37,308 nt of DNA from positions 1 to 37,308 of the forward strand of contig JAFGSN010000121.1 in the NCBI GenBank assembly GCA_016934575.1, given 5' to 3'. The DNA comes from Vicinamibacteria bacterium (GTDB lineage Bacteria > Acidobacteriota > Vicinamibacteria > Fen-336). How positions within the stretch are numbered: the first letter of the stretch is position 1; every line of letters starts with the position of its first letter. The notes beneath the pieces are model-generated. The model saw nothing but the letters and a program-made list of their open reading frames with translations, was not told the DNA's origin and did not search any database. Shown here in pieces: positions 1 to 8,672 of this stretch. The translations under genes were made by a program, and so were the position numbers.

Positions 1-88
1 CGCCGAGAGTGACGAGCTTTTCGGGCGTGAACGGGTTATGGATGCGGTGAGCGCTTTCGGTGATGTTGAAGATCCGTGGAATGTCCAT
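1..88 (-). CDS. class I SAM-dependent methyltransferase, N-terminus only (runs off window)
   Basis: Only the first 29 codons are in the window, too short for the ORF track. The minus strand reads MDIPRIFNITESAHRIHNPF and continues with TPEKLVTLG up to the left edge. From memory, this opening is characteristic of a class I SAM-dependent methyltransferase family whose glycine-rich SAM-binding loop follows about ten residues later, outside the window. The start is well supported: an AAGGAG Shine-Dalgarno lies about 9 nt upstream of the ATG. It is transcribed in the same direction as the GH16 gene, 332 bp downstream of that gene's stop, so it probably has its own promoter. The substrate cannot be inferred. 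Confidence 0.7.
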   Translation of the reverse strand, partial: MDIPRIFNITESAHRIHNPFTPEKLVTLG

Positions 89-420
89 TTCGGGAAATCT
101 CCTTCTCGATTGGCGTCTGGTATAGGGCGTCGAGCAGCGTCTCGTCGTAGCCGTCGATCCCCTGAATCTCGCACCACTACGCGAGCGCGGCGAGAACTCC
201 GATATGCGTCCCGCGATCGGGAGGAACTACGTTGTCGCCGCCCCCGTTAAATGAAGCGTGCCGCTGGAGGCGATATCGATGCTTTGTTGGTGTGATCAGG
301 TGGCCAGGCGCACATGACTCGAGCATAGTTACGACTATCCGACGCAATTCGTTTCTGCTTCGCTGCTCGCTCTTCGAGATGCCGTGCGCACAACCTTGAT
401 CAGTCTCACGGAAAGCGCGA
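89..420 (-). other. intergenic stretch with a possible decayed coding remnant
   Basis: This is the gap between the GH16 stop and the methyltransferase start. On the minus strand, about 36-240 has coding-like codon use (third positions mostly G/C) and reads GGDNVVPPDRGTHIG, then VLAALA, a TAG stop at 177-179, and then WCEIQGIDGYDETLLDALYQ in the same frame. The good-looking frame continues through the stop, and no ATG/GTG/TTG follows it closely. That suggests the remnant of a lost gene rather than an intact small gene. I recognise no family. The rest of the gap (about 240-420) shows nothing I can name. Confidence 0.25.
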
Positions 421-1482
421 TTATGATCGCGGGAGAAGGCTTGACACCCGAATACCGGTCGGCTTCTTCGCCACCCTGATCCATTGACGAACATAGTCGA
501 CCATGAGCGTGCTCGGGACCGTGATCTCATAATTCTCGTCCAGACCCAGATTCACGATGATGTACTGTGGAGAGCCGGTGATCGAAGCGCCGCCCTGCAG
601 ATCGCTCGACGCCACGCTGCCGACATCGACGCCATCGTAATAGAAGGTGATCAGATCAGGCTGCCAGTCGGCCCCAAAGACGTGCCATCCGCTCTCAGCC
701 AAGAGATTTCCGCCCAGAGTGTACGCCTGATGGTTCTCGCCGGGTCCGGTGTCTGCGTCGTAATGGTACGTCCATCTTGCGTAACCCCCGCCACCCAGGG
801 TTTCCATGATGTCAATCTCGCCATCTTGCGGCCACTCCTGGCCGTCAGTCCAGAACGCCGACCAGTTGCAGGGCGTTCCTGTACCCGGCGGAAGGTAGAT
901 ACGAGCCTCCACGAATCCATAAGTAAATTCGTGATGACCGTCCGACATGATGATGCCGGAGGCGTACTCTGCCGGGCTGCCGTCTTTCTTGACGCAGCCC
1001 GGTTTGGATACGCTCACCGCGGTCAAATGGGCCTGGCCGCCGCTGACCGTGACCTGGGCCGGATCATAACAGCTCGCCTCGCGGTCATTGATCGGCTTGG
1101 TAATGGATTCGTCCGTGGCCCCGAACCAATTTGGGCGCCACTTGCTCAGGTCCAGGCTGGTTCCTTCGAACTCGTCCTGGAAAACAAGAGCCCACGTCCC
1201 TCCGACGCCCAGGGGCTGCGGTGCGCTCGACTGTTCATCGCCACTGATGCTCTGAGATCCATTGTCGGCGCTGACGATGCCGATGACGTCTCCTCCGAGA
1301 TCGCTCTGGCGGCTCTCGCTGTCATGGCCCGGTGAAGCGGTTTCTCTCCGGCCGTGATCGCGTTCCCTATCGACTCCATGATGCCGCGTGCCGGATCTAA
1401 CAGAATCGGCGAAAGAGAACGACAGGACGATGCCCGCCAGCGTGAGAAAAGCCGTCCGTGGCGCCGAATTATCTATGCTCAT
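421..1482 (-). CDS. secreted glycoside hydrolase family 16 (beta-glucanase-like)
   Basis: A 353-residue protein predicted to be exported and to cleave beta-1,3/1,4-glucan-type or galactan-type polysaccharides. A hydrophobic segment at about 12-26 looks like a signal peptide. Residues 30-95 are a polar, low-complexity linker. The GH16 jelly-roll starts near residue 97 (WALVFQDEFEGTSLDLSKW). The family active-site motif EIDIME is intact at about 222-227: E222 nucleophile, D224, and E227 acid/base. The late motif SPQYIIVNLGL also fits GH16. An AAGGA Shine-Dalgarno lies about 9 nt before the ATG. It lies 58 bp downstream of the Tat-signal oxidoreductase gene on the same strand, so the two may be co-transcribed. 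Exact substrate specificity is not readable from the sequence. Confidence 0.88.
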   Translation of the reverse strand: MSIDNSAPRTAFLTLAGIVLSFSFADSVRSGTRHHGVDRERDHGRRETASPGHDSESRQSDLGGDVIGIVSADNGSQSISGDEQSSAPQPLGVGGTWALVFQDEFEGTSLDLSKWRPNWFGATDESITKPINDREASCYDPAQVTVSGGQAHLTAVSVSKPGCVKKDGSPAEYASGIIMSDGHHEFTYGFVEARIYLPPGTGTPCNWSAFWTDGQEWPQDGEIDIMETLGGGGYARWTYHYDADTGPGENHQAYTLGGNLLAESGWHVFGADWQPDLITFYYDGVDVGSVASSDLQGGASITGSPQYIIVNLGLDENYEITVPSTLMVDYVRQWIRVAKKPTGIRVSSLLPRS

Positions 1483-1540
1483 ACCGATTTTTCCTTCAGG
1501 CCGGACGCTGGCCGGAACCTTTCAAACACTGATATCGGCG

Positions 1541-3061
1541 CTATCCGCGCCGAGCCGAGGAGTCCATGCTCGGCTGCCCCAGCTTCGCCGTTCGTCGCTT
1601 CGGCATTGGCAACATTTCGTCGCGTGACGGCATCGCCGGATAATCGGGGTATCCCAGATCTCGCACCAGATCCGCTATCCGAACCGGCTGCCCGGTCTCG
1701 AAGCAGCGATTGGCGGCGACGCCCGTCAGTATCGAGTAAGCGCCAGCTCGCTGGTCGGCGGCGCGCAAGTACTTGTCCGGCTCCGATTCCGAATCGAGCA
1801 AATCGCGAAGCATGACCACGTCGCCGCCGCCGTGCCCGCCCTCTCCCTTCCAGACATCGATCGGGTACGCGGGATCGCGCAGCGGGCAGACGCGAATGTA
1901 CAACGCGCCGTCGGCGATCGCCCCTTGCACCGACCCGTCGCCGCTCACGTAGATCTGCTCCTCGACCTTGTGCTCGATCCGTCCCTTGGTGCCGTTGAAA
2001 ACAATCTGATAACCTTCCCATGAGTTAAATGCGTTCACCGAGTAACACAACGTCACGTTGTTGTCGTAAGTCACAAGAACGTTCATCGTGTCCTCGATGT
2101 CCGTGTCCGACCGGAACACGCACCGATCACGGTGATATCCGTCGTATTTTTCATTGTCAAGATAGAGTCGCTTGAGGTTGGCATTCGCCGCGAGATCCAT
2201 CTCGAAACCGCAAAGTGACTTTTCGGGACACGTATGGCATCTCTCGTGCGGCCCTGACAGGCCAAAACGCTTGGCGGTTTGTGGCGTGTAGAACTCGCGT
2301 TTGCCGGTCGCGTGCACCGTGACCGGTATGGCGGAAAGCCACCAGTTCACAAGATCGAAGTGATGCGTCGCCTTGTGGACCATCAACCCGCCTGAAAAGC
2401 GCTTCTGGCTATGCCAGCGCCGGAAATAATCCGCGCCATGATGCGTATTGAGCATCCAATGGAAATCCATCGACAGCACCTCGCCGATGACGCCGCTCAT
2501 CAAAAGATCCTTGACCTGCGTGCGCGCCGGCGAGTAACGGTAGTTGAAGGTGACGGTGCACTTGCGCCCGGTTTTGCGTTGCGTGTCGATGATCCGCTGG
2601 CACTTGTCCGCATCGACCGTCATGGGCTTCTCGGTGATCACGTCGGCCCCCAACTCCATCGAGCGGCAGATATATTCATGATGATAACCGTCGACGGTCG
2701 TGACGATAACGACGTCAGGTTTGGTCTCCGCGATCATGCGGTCGAAATCCCGCGCATCGAATGCGGGCGGCTCGGCGCCTCCCAGCTTGCGGGCGTAATC
2801 CTGCGCCAACCGGAGGCGTCCGGGATTGACGTCGCAGCACCCGACGAGCTCGGCCTTCTCCGCGAACGTTTGATGAATGGCGTCCTGAAACATGTAAGAG
2901 CGCACGCCGACGCCGACGATTGCATAGCGCTTCTTATTTGTCGCGTCTGACGCCGATCGAGCCAGTCTTCCGCTCAGCAGCACACCCGCGCCCGCCGCCG
3001 CCGTCGTCCGGGCGAAATCGCGCCGAGTGACCTCGTTTTTACGATCCTTATCGATGCACAT
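1541..3061 (-). CDS. Gfo/Idh/MocA family oxidoreductase with Tat signal
   Basis: An NAD(P)-dependent sugar or polyol dehydrogenase-like protein predicted to be exported folded by the Tat system. I take the start at MCIDKDRKNE (GGAG 8 nt upstream), 26 codons inside the longest ORF, giving 506 residues. TRRDFARTT at about 12-20 is a twin-arginine motif followed by a hydrophobic stretch. The Rossmann fold begins at about 44 (KRYAIVGVGVRS), and the family motif EKP is present (DVITEKPMTVD). GGLMVHKATHHFDLVNWWL is the active-site helix region. A cysteine cluster (RCHTCPEKSLCGF) is typical of the exported subgroup and may bind a metal. Tat export with cofactor suggests periplasmic oxidation or processing of sugars, and the GH16 gene directly follows. 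The true substrate is unknown. Confidence 0.88.
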   Translation of the reverse strand: MCIDKDRKNEVTRRDFARTTAAAGAGVLLSGRLARSASDATNKKRYAIVGVGVRSYMFQDAIHQTFAEKAELVGCCDVNPGRLRLAQDYARKLGGAEPPAFDARDFDRMIAETKPDVVIVTTVDGYHHEYICRSMELGADVITEKPMTVDADKCQRIIDTQRKTGRKCTVTFNYRYSPARTQVKDLLMSGVIGEVLSMDFHWMLNTHHGADYFRRWHSQKRFSGGLMVHKATHHFDLVNWWLSAIPVTVHATGKREFYTPQTAKRFGLSGPHERCHTCPEKSLCGFEMDLAANANLKRLYLDNEKYDGYHRDRCVFRSDTDIEDTMNVLVTYDNNVTLCYSVNAFNSWEGYQIVFNGTKGRIEHKVEEQIYVSGDGSVQGAIADGALYIRVCPLRDPAYPIDVWKGEGGHGGGDVVMLRDLLDSESEPDKYLRAADQRAGAYSILTGVAANRCFETGQPVRIADLVRDLGYPDYPAMPSRDEMLPMPKRRTAKLGQPSMDSSARRG

Positions 3062-3515
3062 TGCCGTCGCTCCTTCCTTCGGAAGAAGGCTTAATCCGCA
3101 TTGAGCAACTCCATCGCAGGCTACTCGGTGGCTCTGCATCTGTCAAGACCGAGCACGCATACACGCATACGCTTATCAGGCAGGTTTGGCACTAAGGCCC
3201 TAAGACGATCGATCAAAGCCGGCGTCATCACGGCGGACGCCTCCTCACGACGGCAACCTCGCCCATCTGTTGAGCCGTTTCCTGCGGGTTGAGGCCGAAC
3301 ACGCGCGCATGAAGCACGGTCCCGATTCGAGGGCGTGTTGGTCTCCGCCGTCTTACTCCTCGCTTCCGACGGAGCATGGCGACCTTGGCGATCCGGACTC
3401 TTTGAATCGCGCGACTTCACGGATGGCGCGGATTTGTCCGGACGAAATGCGCTCACATCGCATAGCGACCGCGTGCGGTCTCGGTTAACATGATGAGCGA
3501 CGCTTGAGGTTGACG
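3062..3515. other. divergent intergenic region between oxidoreductase and asparaginase-like gene
   Basis: About 450 bp between divergently transcribed genes. The oxidoreductase promoter candidate is at 3118-3146. ORFs of 63-111 codons here (3121-3456 minus, 3101-3292 plus) have arginine-rich, compositionally odd translations and no ribosome binding site, so I do not call them. I see no tRNA, strong hairpin or repeat. Confidence 0.4.
3118..3146 (-). promoter_or_regulatory. candidate sigma-70 promoter of the Gfo/Idh/MocA gene
   Basis: On the minus strand a perfect -35 hexamer TTGACA (3146-3141) is followed after 17 bp by TAGCCT (3123-3118), a 3/6 match to the -10 consensus. Transcription would start about 50 nt upstream of the chosen ATG. 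Spacing and the -35 are good; the -10 is weak. A very similar pair (TTGACG, 17 bp, TAGCCT) occurs upstream of the gene at 5170. Confidence 0.35.
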
Positions 3516-4004
3516 ATGGCCATCCGATTGTTCATCACGGGCGGTACGTTTGACAAGGAGTACGACGAGATCCACGGCACGCTTTTCTTCCGCGACACTC
3601 ACGTTCGCGAGATGCTGCGTCTGGGACGTTGCCGGCTCGATCTCAACGTGCGCACGTTGATGATGGTCGACAGCCTGGAGATGAGCGACGGCGACCGGCG
3701 GCTCATCCTCGAAAACTGCCGTCACGCTTCCGAGGAACGGATCGTCGTCACGCATGGCACGGATACGATGGTCGAGACGGCGCGCGTGTTGGGCGCGGCG
3801 CGTTTGCCAAAGACAATCGTGCTCACGGGCGCGATGGTGCCCTACGCCTTTGGCAGCTCCGACGGCCTCTTCAACCTCGGCAGCGCGCTCTCCCTGACCC
3901 AAACACTGCCGCACGGCGCGTACATCGCCATGAACGGCCGTCACTTCGCGTGGGATAACGTGGCCAAGAATCGCGAGCTTGGCGTGTTCGAGGCCGTGCG
4001 CTGA
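3516..4004 (+). CDS. stand-alone asparaginase N-terminal domain protein
   Basis: 162 residues matching only the N-terminal domain of type I/II L-asparaginases (PF00710), which are normally about 330 residues. Both catalytic threonine motifs are present: ITGGTFD near the N-terminus (T11) and THGTDTMVETA (second Thr plus Asp). The typical LTGAMVPYAFGSSDG segment follows. The protein stops after FEAVR, so the C-terminal domain is absent. Nothing downstream to 4180 resembles it, so this looks like a genuine short family member rather than a fresh truncation. The start is MAIRLF, with GAGG about 8 nt upstream. Short proteins of this type exist in other bacteria. Without the C-terminal half of the classical dimer site, asparaginase activity is not assured. 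Confidence 0.78.
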   Translation: MAIRLFITGGTFDKEYDEIHGTLFFRDTHVREMLRLGRCRLDLNVRTLMMVDSLEMSDGDRRLILENCRHASEERIVVTHGTDTMVETARVLGAARLPKTIVLTGAMVPYAFGSSDGLFNLGSALSLTQTLPHGAYIAMNGRHFAWDNVAKNRELGVFEAVR

Positions 4005-4180
4005 GCGTACGCCCTCGGATCGGCGCGCGCACCGGCGGACATGCCGTCGATCTCATGAACAGCCGAACGTCTCGCGCGCGTCGCTGTGCGGCTTGACCAA
4101 CCAGCATGGATCGCCTCTTACGACGTCGAGGCGACCTTCACTTCAGACGAAGCCGCCTGGAGCCTCGTATCACCGGAACG

Positions 4181-4969
<789 letters not shown>

Positions 4970-5000
4970 ATCGACCTCCGACGACCTTCGTTAGCATTGA

Positions 5001-5030
5001 AGATTAAGATATTAGATCGTCGAATGTCAA
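5001..5030 (-). promoter_or_regulatory. candidate promoter of the lipoprotein gene
   Basis: Minus-strand TTGACA (5030-5025) followed by AT-rich DNA. The best -10 candidate is TAATCT (5006-5001) at 18 bp. The -35 is perfect and the -10 is only a partial match. The ATG is about 30 nt downstream. Confidence 0.35.
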
Positions 5031-5041
5031 GTATTACTTGA
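5027..5041. promoter_or_regulatory. 15-bp perfect palindrome overlapping a -35 box (operator candidate)
   Basis: TCAAGTA-T-TACTTGA: two 7-bp arms around one central base. It overlaps the minus-strand TTGACA, the position expected for a repressor site controlling the lipoprotein gene. There is no regulator gene adjacent. Confidence 0.4.
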
Positions 5042-5062
5042 GCATTCAATCAGGAAGGGCTT

Positions 5063-5080
5063 ACATTTGACGTCATATGT
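5063..5080. promoter_or_regulatory. 18-bp near-palindrome centred on TGACGTCA (operator candidate)
   Basis: ACATTTGACGTCATATGT is symmetric except for one base pair of positions. It overlaps the plus-strand -35 candidate TTGACG (5067-5072), so it could control the membrane protein gene at 5170. Its sequence differs from the palindrome at 5027-5041. Confidence 0.35.
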
Positions 5081-5095
5081 CACGTAAACTAGCCT
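5067..5095 (+). promoter_or_regulatory. candidate promoter of the gene at 5170
   Basis: TTGACG (5067-5072), 17-bp spacer, TAGCCT (5090-5095). This gives a 5' leader of about 65 nt before the ATG at 5170. The same -10 hexamer and spacing appear at 3118-3146. Confidence 0.35.
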
Positions 5096-5169
5096 TTTGC
5101 AGGTGCATTCATCCGCGGCAAATCCAACGCCAGGATGCAACTGATGGAGAGAAGACGTAGGTTAAGGTC

Positions 5170-5568
5170 ATGGCACGCGCGGCTTGGTATGACTTCATTC
5201 CGGAACCGTATTGTTTCTTCTGTGGTGAGCGAACCAAGGAAACGGTCACGGTCCATCACTACGTGGGAGACCTGAGCTCTGACAAAGTCGCCATCAACGC
5301 GCATCGCAGGTGCTATCGCCGGCGGATCGGCGGCATGTTCCTGCTCATCGGCGCCACACTGATCGTCTCTCCGCTCGTGCTCGGCCTGATCGAAGCGATG
5401 GCCTTCTACAACTCGTATCGCCCCTGGAACGTGTTGCCGATCCTGCTCTGGGCGGTCAACGTCTTCGCAGGCATCTGGATCGGCGGATACGTGGGCGTCC
5501 TGCTGGGACGACGCTATTACAAGGAGATCACCGACCACGTTCAGTTGCGTACATATCCCTACCCGTGA
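5170..5568 (+). CDS. small two-TM membrane protein with N-terminal Cys/His motif
   Basis: 132 residues; I do not recognise a named family. The N-terminal ~50 residues carry CFFC, a HH pair (TVHHYVGD) and a later H-x3-C (NAHRRCYRR), a spacing that could bind one zinc ion. Two hydrophobic helices follow (about 54-76 and 86-110), then a short tail with arginine and lysine. The likely topology is a cytoplasmic zinc-finger-like head on an inner-membrane hairpin. AAGG lies just upstream of the ATG. It has its own promoter candidate and a palindrome upstream. The next gene, a small CxxC protein, is convergent. Confidence 0.6.
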   Translation: MARAAWYDFIPEPYCFFCGERTKETVTVHHYVGDLSSDKVAINAHRRCYRRRIGGMFLLIGATLIVSPLVLGLIEAMAFYNSYRPWNVLPILLWAVNVFAGIWIGGYVGVLLGRRYYKEITDHVQLRTYPYP

Positions 5569-5633
5569 CGCTGGCTTGCTCAGCGAAACACGAGATCAGA
5601 CAGACGACCAGGCGACTCGAACGCGCGCGACTT

Positions 5634-5831
5634 CTATTTCATAGGCTCATGTGCGCGTTTCCCATATACCTTTTCGTAAGCCCTGCAGTATGGGCACAGC
5701 CCGCCTTCAATCGTTTTCACAAACCAAAACAAAAAACCCTTCTGGGCTTCCCGCGCCTTTCTGCAAACCGGGCATTCAAGACACTTCTTGGCCTTTTGCC
5801 GGTCTTTCTCGGTCACCGACATCGAATTCAT
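5634..5831 (-). CDS. small zinc-ribbon-like protein
   Basis: 65 residues starting MNSMSVTEKDR, with GGGAGG 5 nt before the ATG. The track start, a GTG two codons earlier, has worse spacing. It contains C-x2-C-x2-C (CLECPVC) and a second C-x2-C (CPYC) about 24 residues on, the classic four-cysteine layout of a small zinc ribbon. The linker between them is aromatic (GFLFWFVKTIEGG). It is probably cytoplasmic; function unknown. It lies between the GH3 gene stop (5894) and the convergent gene at 5170. Confidence 0.55.
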   Translation of the reverse strand: MNSMSVTEKDRQKAKKCLECPVCRKAREAQKGFLFWFVKTIEGGLCPYCRAYEKVYGKRAHEPMK

Positions 5832-5893
5832 GGACACCTCCCGTTTGTTACAGTTGGCACGGAAAAGGACGCGTTGGCTGCTTGGCGATGGAA

Positions 5894-8593
5894 TCAGCGG
5901 GGCAAGGTCGCCGATCCCGTCACATCGAAAGTTCCCTCGACTCCAGCCGACGTTTCGCCCGGCTGCGCTCCTCCAACCGCCACGCCATACGTGCCGGGCA
6001 CGATGACACGCTCTCCCTTTTCGTCGACTTGACCCAACGTGCGCGGCGTCAGTTTCATCTCGACATGCGCGGTCTGGCCCGGTTCGATGCGGACGCGCTC
6101 GAATCCGCCAAGCGTGCGCAGCGGCGTGAGCGCCGACTTCGGCTGAGTGAGATAAAGCTCGATCACCTCGTCGCCGGCGCGCTGACTGAGGTTCTTCACG
6201 TCAACCTCGACGGTCACCGTATCGCCCGCCTGAACCGGCCGGCTCGGGAGCTTCAGATTGCTATAGCCAAAACGCGAATAGCTTAACCCGTACCCAAATC
6301 CATAGAGAGGCCTGCCGCCGAAGTAGCGATAGGTGCGGTTGGTCATCGAGTAATCCTCGAAAGGCGGCAGGTGATCTAGCGAAGAGTAGAACGTGAGCGG
6401 CAGACGGCCGGCCGGATTGTTGTCCCCGGCCAGCGTTTCCGCGATGGCCGTGCCGCCCTCCTCGCCGGGATACCACGCTTGCAGAATCGCGACGGCGTGT
6501 GAATGAAGATCTCCGACCGCCAGCGCGCTGCCGCTGGTGAGCACGGCGACCAGAGGCACGCGAGTCTCCTTCAGCGCTTCCAGCAAATCCCCCTGGATCT
6601 TGGGCAACGCGATGTCGGTTCGGTCGCCGCCGACGAATCCTTCGAGATTTACTCGCATTTCTTCACCCTCGAGCTGCGGAGAGAGGCCCAAGAAAGCGAT
6701 CACGACATCCGACTGCTTCGCGGCCGCGACCGCTTCAGCCCTGAGAGCGGCGGCGGGCGGCTGCCACGTAAGGTCAATGCCCGCGCTGCTTGTGAAGTGC
6801 ATGTATTCTAGACGAAGCGCATGCGGCTTCGTATCATCAAAGTGAACGGCCGCTTCCGCGTTTCTGCTCTGATCGCTCTCCACAAGCAGCTTTTCGTCGA
6901 CATATAACCGGAATTGCTCATGGCTCTCGCATGCATAGCAAACATTGACGCGTCCGCCGAGCATGTAGTCGCCGGCGGCAGGAGGCGTCAGCGTTCCGGT
7001 CCACCGCACGGAATAATTGTCGCGCTTGAGCCCGCCGACAGGAACGACCTTGTCCCAGTTGAAGTTGACGGTGCGATCGACGCGAACCAAGACCGGTTCG
7101 CCGCTCAGATCGATATTGTCGAAGTATTCGCCCTTCAGGCCTTCCCGACCGTCCTCCGATCTGAGAGCCGTGTGTGCGATCGGCACTGGAAATCCCTCGA
7201 CCAGAGTCGAGCCCTGGGAGTAGACAACCTGGGCCTGATTCCGGAACCTGCTTTCGATCCCGGCAATCGGGAAGACCGGTTCCGGCGGCGGTCCGTTGTA
7301 ATTGCCCTGGAGCGACTGCACCAGCTCGGCGGTCGGACCGACGACGGCGATCTTCCGCACGCTTTCTGCCAGTGGCAGAAAATCACGATCGTTCTTCAGC
7401 AGCACGATCGCCTCGCGCGCCGCCTGCAGCGCGAGCTTACGGTGTTCCGCCGAGTTGTTCTCCGTCATGGGAATGCGACCGTAGGCATAAGAGTCGGGCG
7501 GATCGAACATGCCCAGGCGGAAACGCGCCTTAAACAGCCGCTTCACCGCCGTGTCGATCTCCGCTTCGCTGATCAGGTTCTGCTTGACCGCATCCGCCAG
7601 GGCCGTGAACGCCCGCCCTTTGCCATACCCGCATTCGAGATCGGTTCCGGCCTTGACCGCATCGGCTGACGCATGCGCGAAGTCGGCGGCGTACTTGTGA
7701 CCGGTCGCTATGTCGGCGACCGCCGCGCAGTCGGAAACCACATAACCGTCGAAGCGCCAGTCGTTCCGCAGGTGGTCGCGGAGCAACATGGAGCTTGCGC
7801 AAGCCGGAATGCCGCCAACCGCGTTATAGGCGCACATGACCGATTGGGCGCGAGCCTCGCTCACCGCATCGCGGAATGCCGGAAGGTAGGTGTCTTCAAG
7901 GTCGTATGGAGAAACGTCCACGTTGAATCCATGCCGTAGCGGCTCCGGGCCGCTATGCACGGCGAAATGCTTGGGCGTAGAAATCACCCTGAAGTAATGG
8001 GGATCGTCGCCCTGCATGCCGCTCACGAAGGCCACCGCCATGCGCCCCGTCAGGTACGGATCTTCCCCATAGGTTTCCTGACCGCGGCCCCAGCGCGGAT
8101 CACGAAAGATGTTCACGTTCGGCGCCCAGAATGTGAGCCCAAAGAACATCTCGCGCCGGTCTTCGCGCATCGCCTGGTTGAATTTGGCGCGAGCTTCAGT
8201 CGAGATGACTTCCGCCATCCGTCGAACCAGATCGGTATTCCACGTGGCGGCCATGCCGATCACCTGTGGGAAATTCGTCGCGTAACCGGCGAATGCCACC
8301 CCGTGAAGGCCTTCATTCCACCACTCATACTTCGGCACGCCCAGACGAGGAATCGCCGGCGAATGGTCGTGCATCTGCGAGATCTTTTCCTCCAGCGTCA
8401 TACGCGAGACCAAGTCGTCGACCCGCTGAGCGACCGGCAGATTCGGGTTGAGGTACGGCCGGTCGTTAGGCGCGGGCTGACTCTGCGGGTTTTTTTGAGC
8501 GTGTGCTGGAAACGCAGCCACAGTTCCGAGAAGCAAGCCCATGAAAAGATGAAAAAGATGTCGCTGAAGGACGAACGGGATATCGCGCCGCAT
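5894..8593 (-). CDS. secreted GH3 beta-glycosidase with PA14 domain
   Basis: 899 residues, predicted periplasmic or extracellular exo-beta-glycosidase (glucosidase or xylosidase type). The signal peptide ends near AFPAHA (about residue 32). The GH3 N-terminal barrel runs from about 50 to 390 (PRLGVPKYEWWNEGLHGVA; DPRWGRGQETYGEDPYLTG; TPKHFAVHSGPEP). The catalytic nucleophile is the Asp of VVSDCAAV (about D288). A PA14 carbohydrate-binding-like domain is inserted in the C-terminal region (LKGEYFDNIDLSG ... LRLEYMHFTSSAGIDLTW). The GH3 C-terminal domain resumes (VVIAFLGLSPQLEGE; WYPGEEGGTAIAETLAGD), and a fibronectin-III-like tail closes the protein. CAGGAGGG precedes the ATG. Two inverted repeats lie just upstream. 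It probably trims oligosaccharides released by glucanases such as the GH16 nearby. Confidence 0.92.
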   Translation of the reverse strand: MRRDIPFVLQRHLFHLFMGLLLGTVAAFPAHAQKNPQSQPAPNDRPYLNPNLPVAQRVDDLVSRMTLEEKISQMHDHSPAIPRLGVPKYEWWNEGLHGVAFAGYATNFPQVIGMAATWNTDLVRRMAEVISTEARAKFNQAMREDRREMFFGLTFWAPNVNIFRDPRWGRGQETYGEDPYLTGRMAVAFVSGMQGDDPHYFRVISTPKHFAVHSGPEPLRHGFNVDVSPYDLEDTYLPAFRDAVSEARAQSVMCAYNAVGGIPACASSMLLRDHLRNDWRFDGYVVSDCAAVADIATGHKYAADFAHASADAVKAGTDLECGYGKGRAFTALADAVKQNLISEAEIDTAVKRLFKARFRLGMFDPPDSYAYGRIPMTENNSAEHRKLALQAAREAIVLLKNDRDFLPLAESVRKIAVVGPTAELVQSLQGNYNGPPPEPVFPIAGIESRFRNQAQVVYSQGSTLVEGFPVPIAHTALRSEDGREGLKGEYFDNIDLSGEPVLVRVDRTVNFNWDKVVPVGGLKRDNYSVRWTGTLTPPAAGDYMLGGRVNVCYACESHEQFRLYVDEKLLVESDQSRNAEAAVHFDDTKPHALRLEYMHFTSSAGIDLTWQPPAAALRAEAVAAAKQSDVVIAFLGLSPQLEGEEMRVNLEGFVGGDRTDIALPKIQGDLLEALKETRVPLVAVLTSGSALAVGDLHSHAVAILQAWYPGEEGGTAIAETLAGDNNPAGRLPLTFYSSLDHLPPFEDYSMTNRTYRYFGGRPLYGFGYGLSYSRFGYSNLKLPSRPVQAGDTVTVEVDVKNLSQRAGDEVIELYLTQPKSALTPLRTLGGFERVRIEPGQTAHVEMKLTPRTLGQVDEKGERVIVPGTYGVAVGGAQPGETSAGVEGTFDVTGSATLPR

Positions 8594-8628
8594 ATGACCC
8601 TCCTGGTAAAGAGTTACGGCGGAAGCTT

Positions 8629-8665
8629 ACTCCACAAAGGAGTGAATTGCCTATAGAACGGCAAT
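8629..8665. promoter_or_regulatory. two adjacent inverted repeats between the GT gene and the GH3 gene
   Basis: ACTCC-acaaa-GGAGT (8629-8643) and ATTGCC-8 nt-GGCAAT (8646-8665) lie in the 79-bp gap between two minus-strand genes. They could end the upstream transcript or serve as a sugar-responsive operator for the GH3 gene. There is no T-run, so a simple intrinsic terminator is not clear. Confidence 0.35.
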
Positions 8666-8672
8666 CGGGACT

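Noticed and set aside
484-1335. Plus-strand ORF of 283 codons
   Set aside because: Antisense to the GH16 gene, which has the catalytic EIDIME motif.
3121-3456. Minus-strand ORF of 111 codons upstream of the oxidoreductase
   Set aside because: Overlaps the promoter region; composition typical of non-coding GC-rich sequence; no ribosome binding site.
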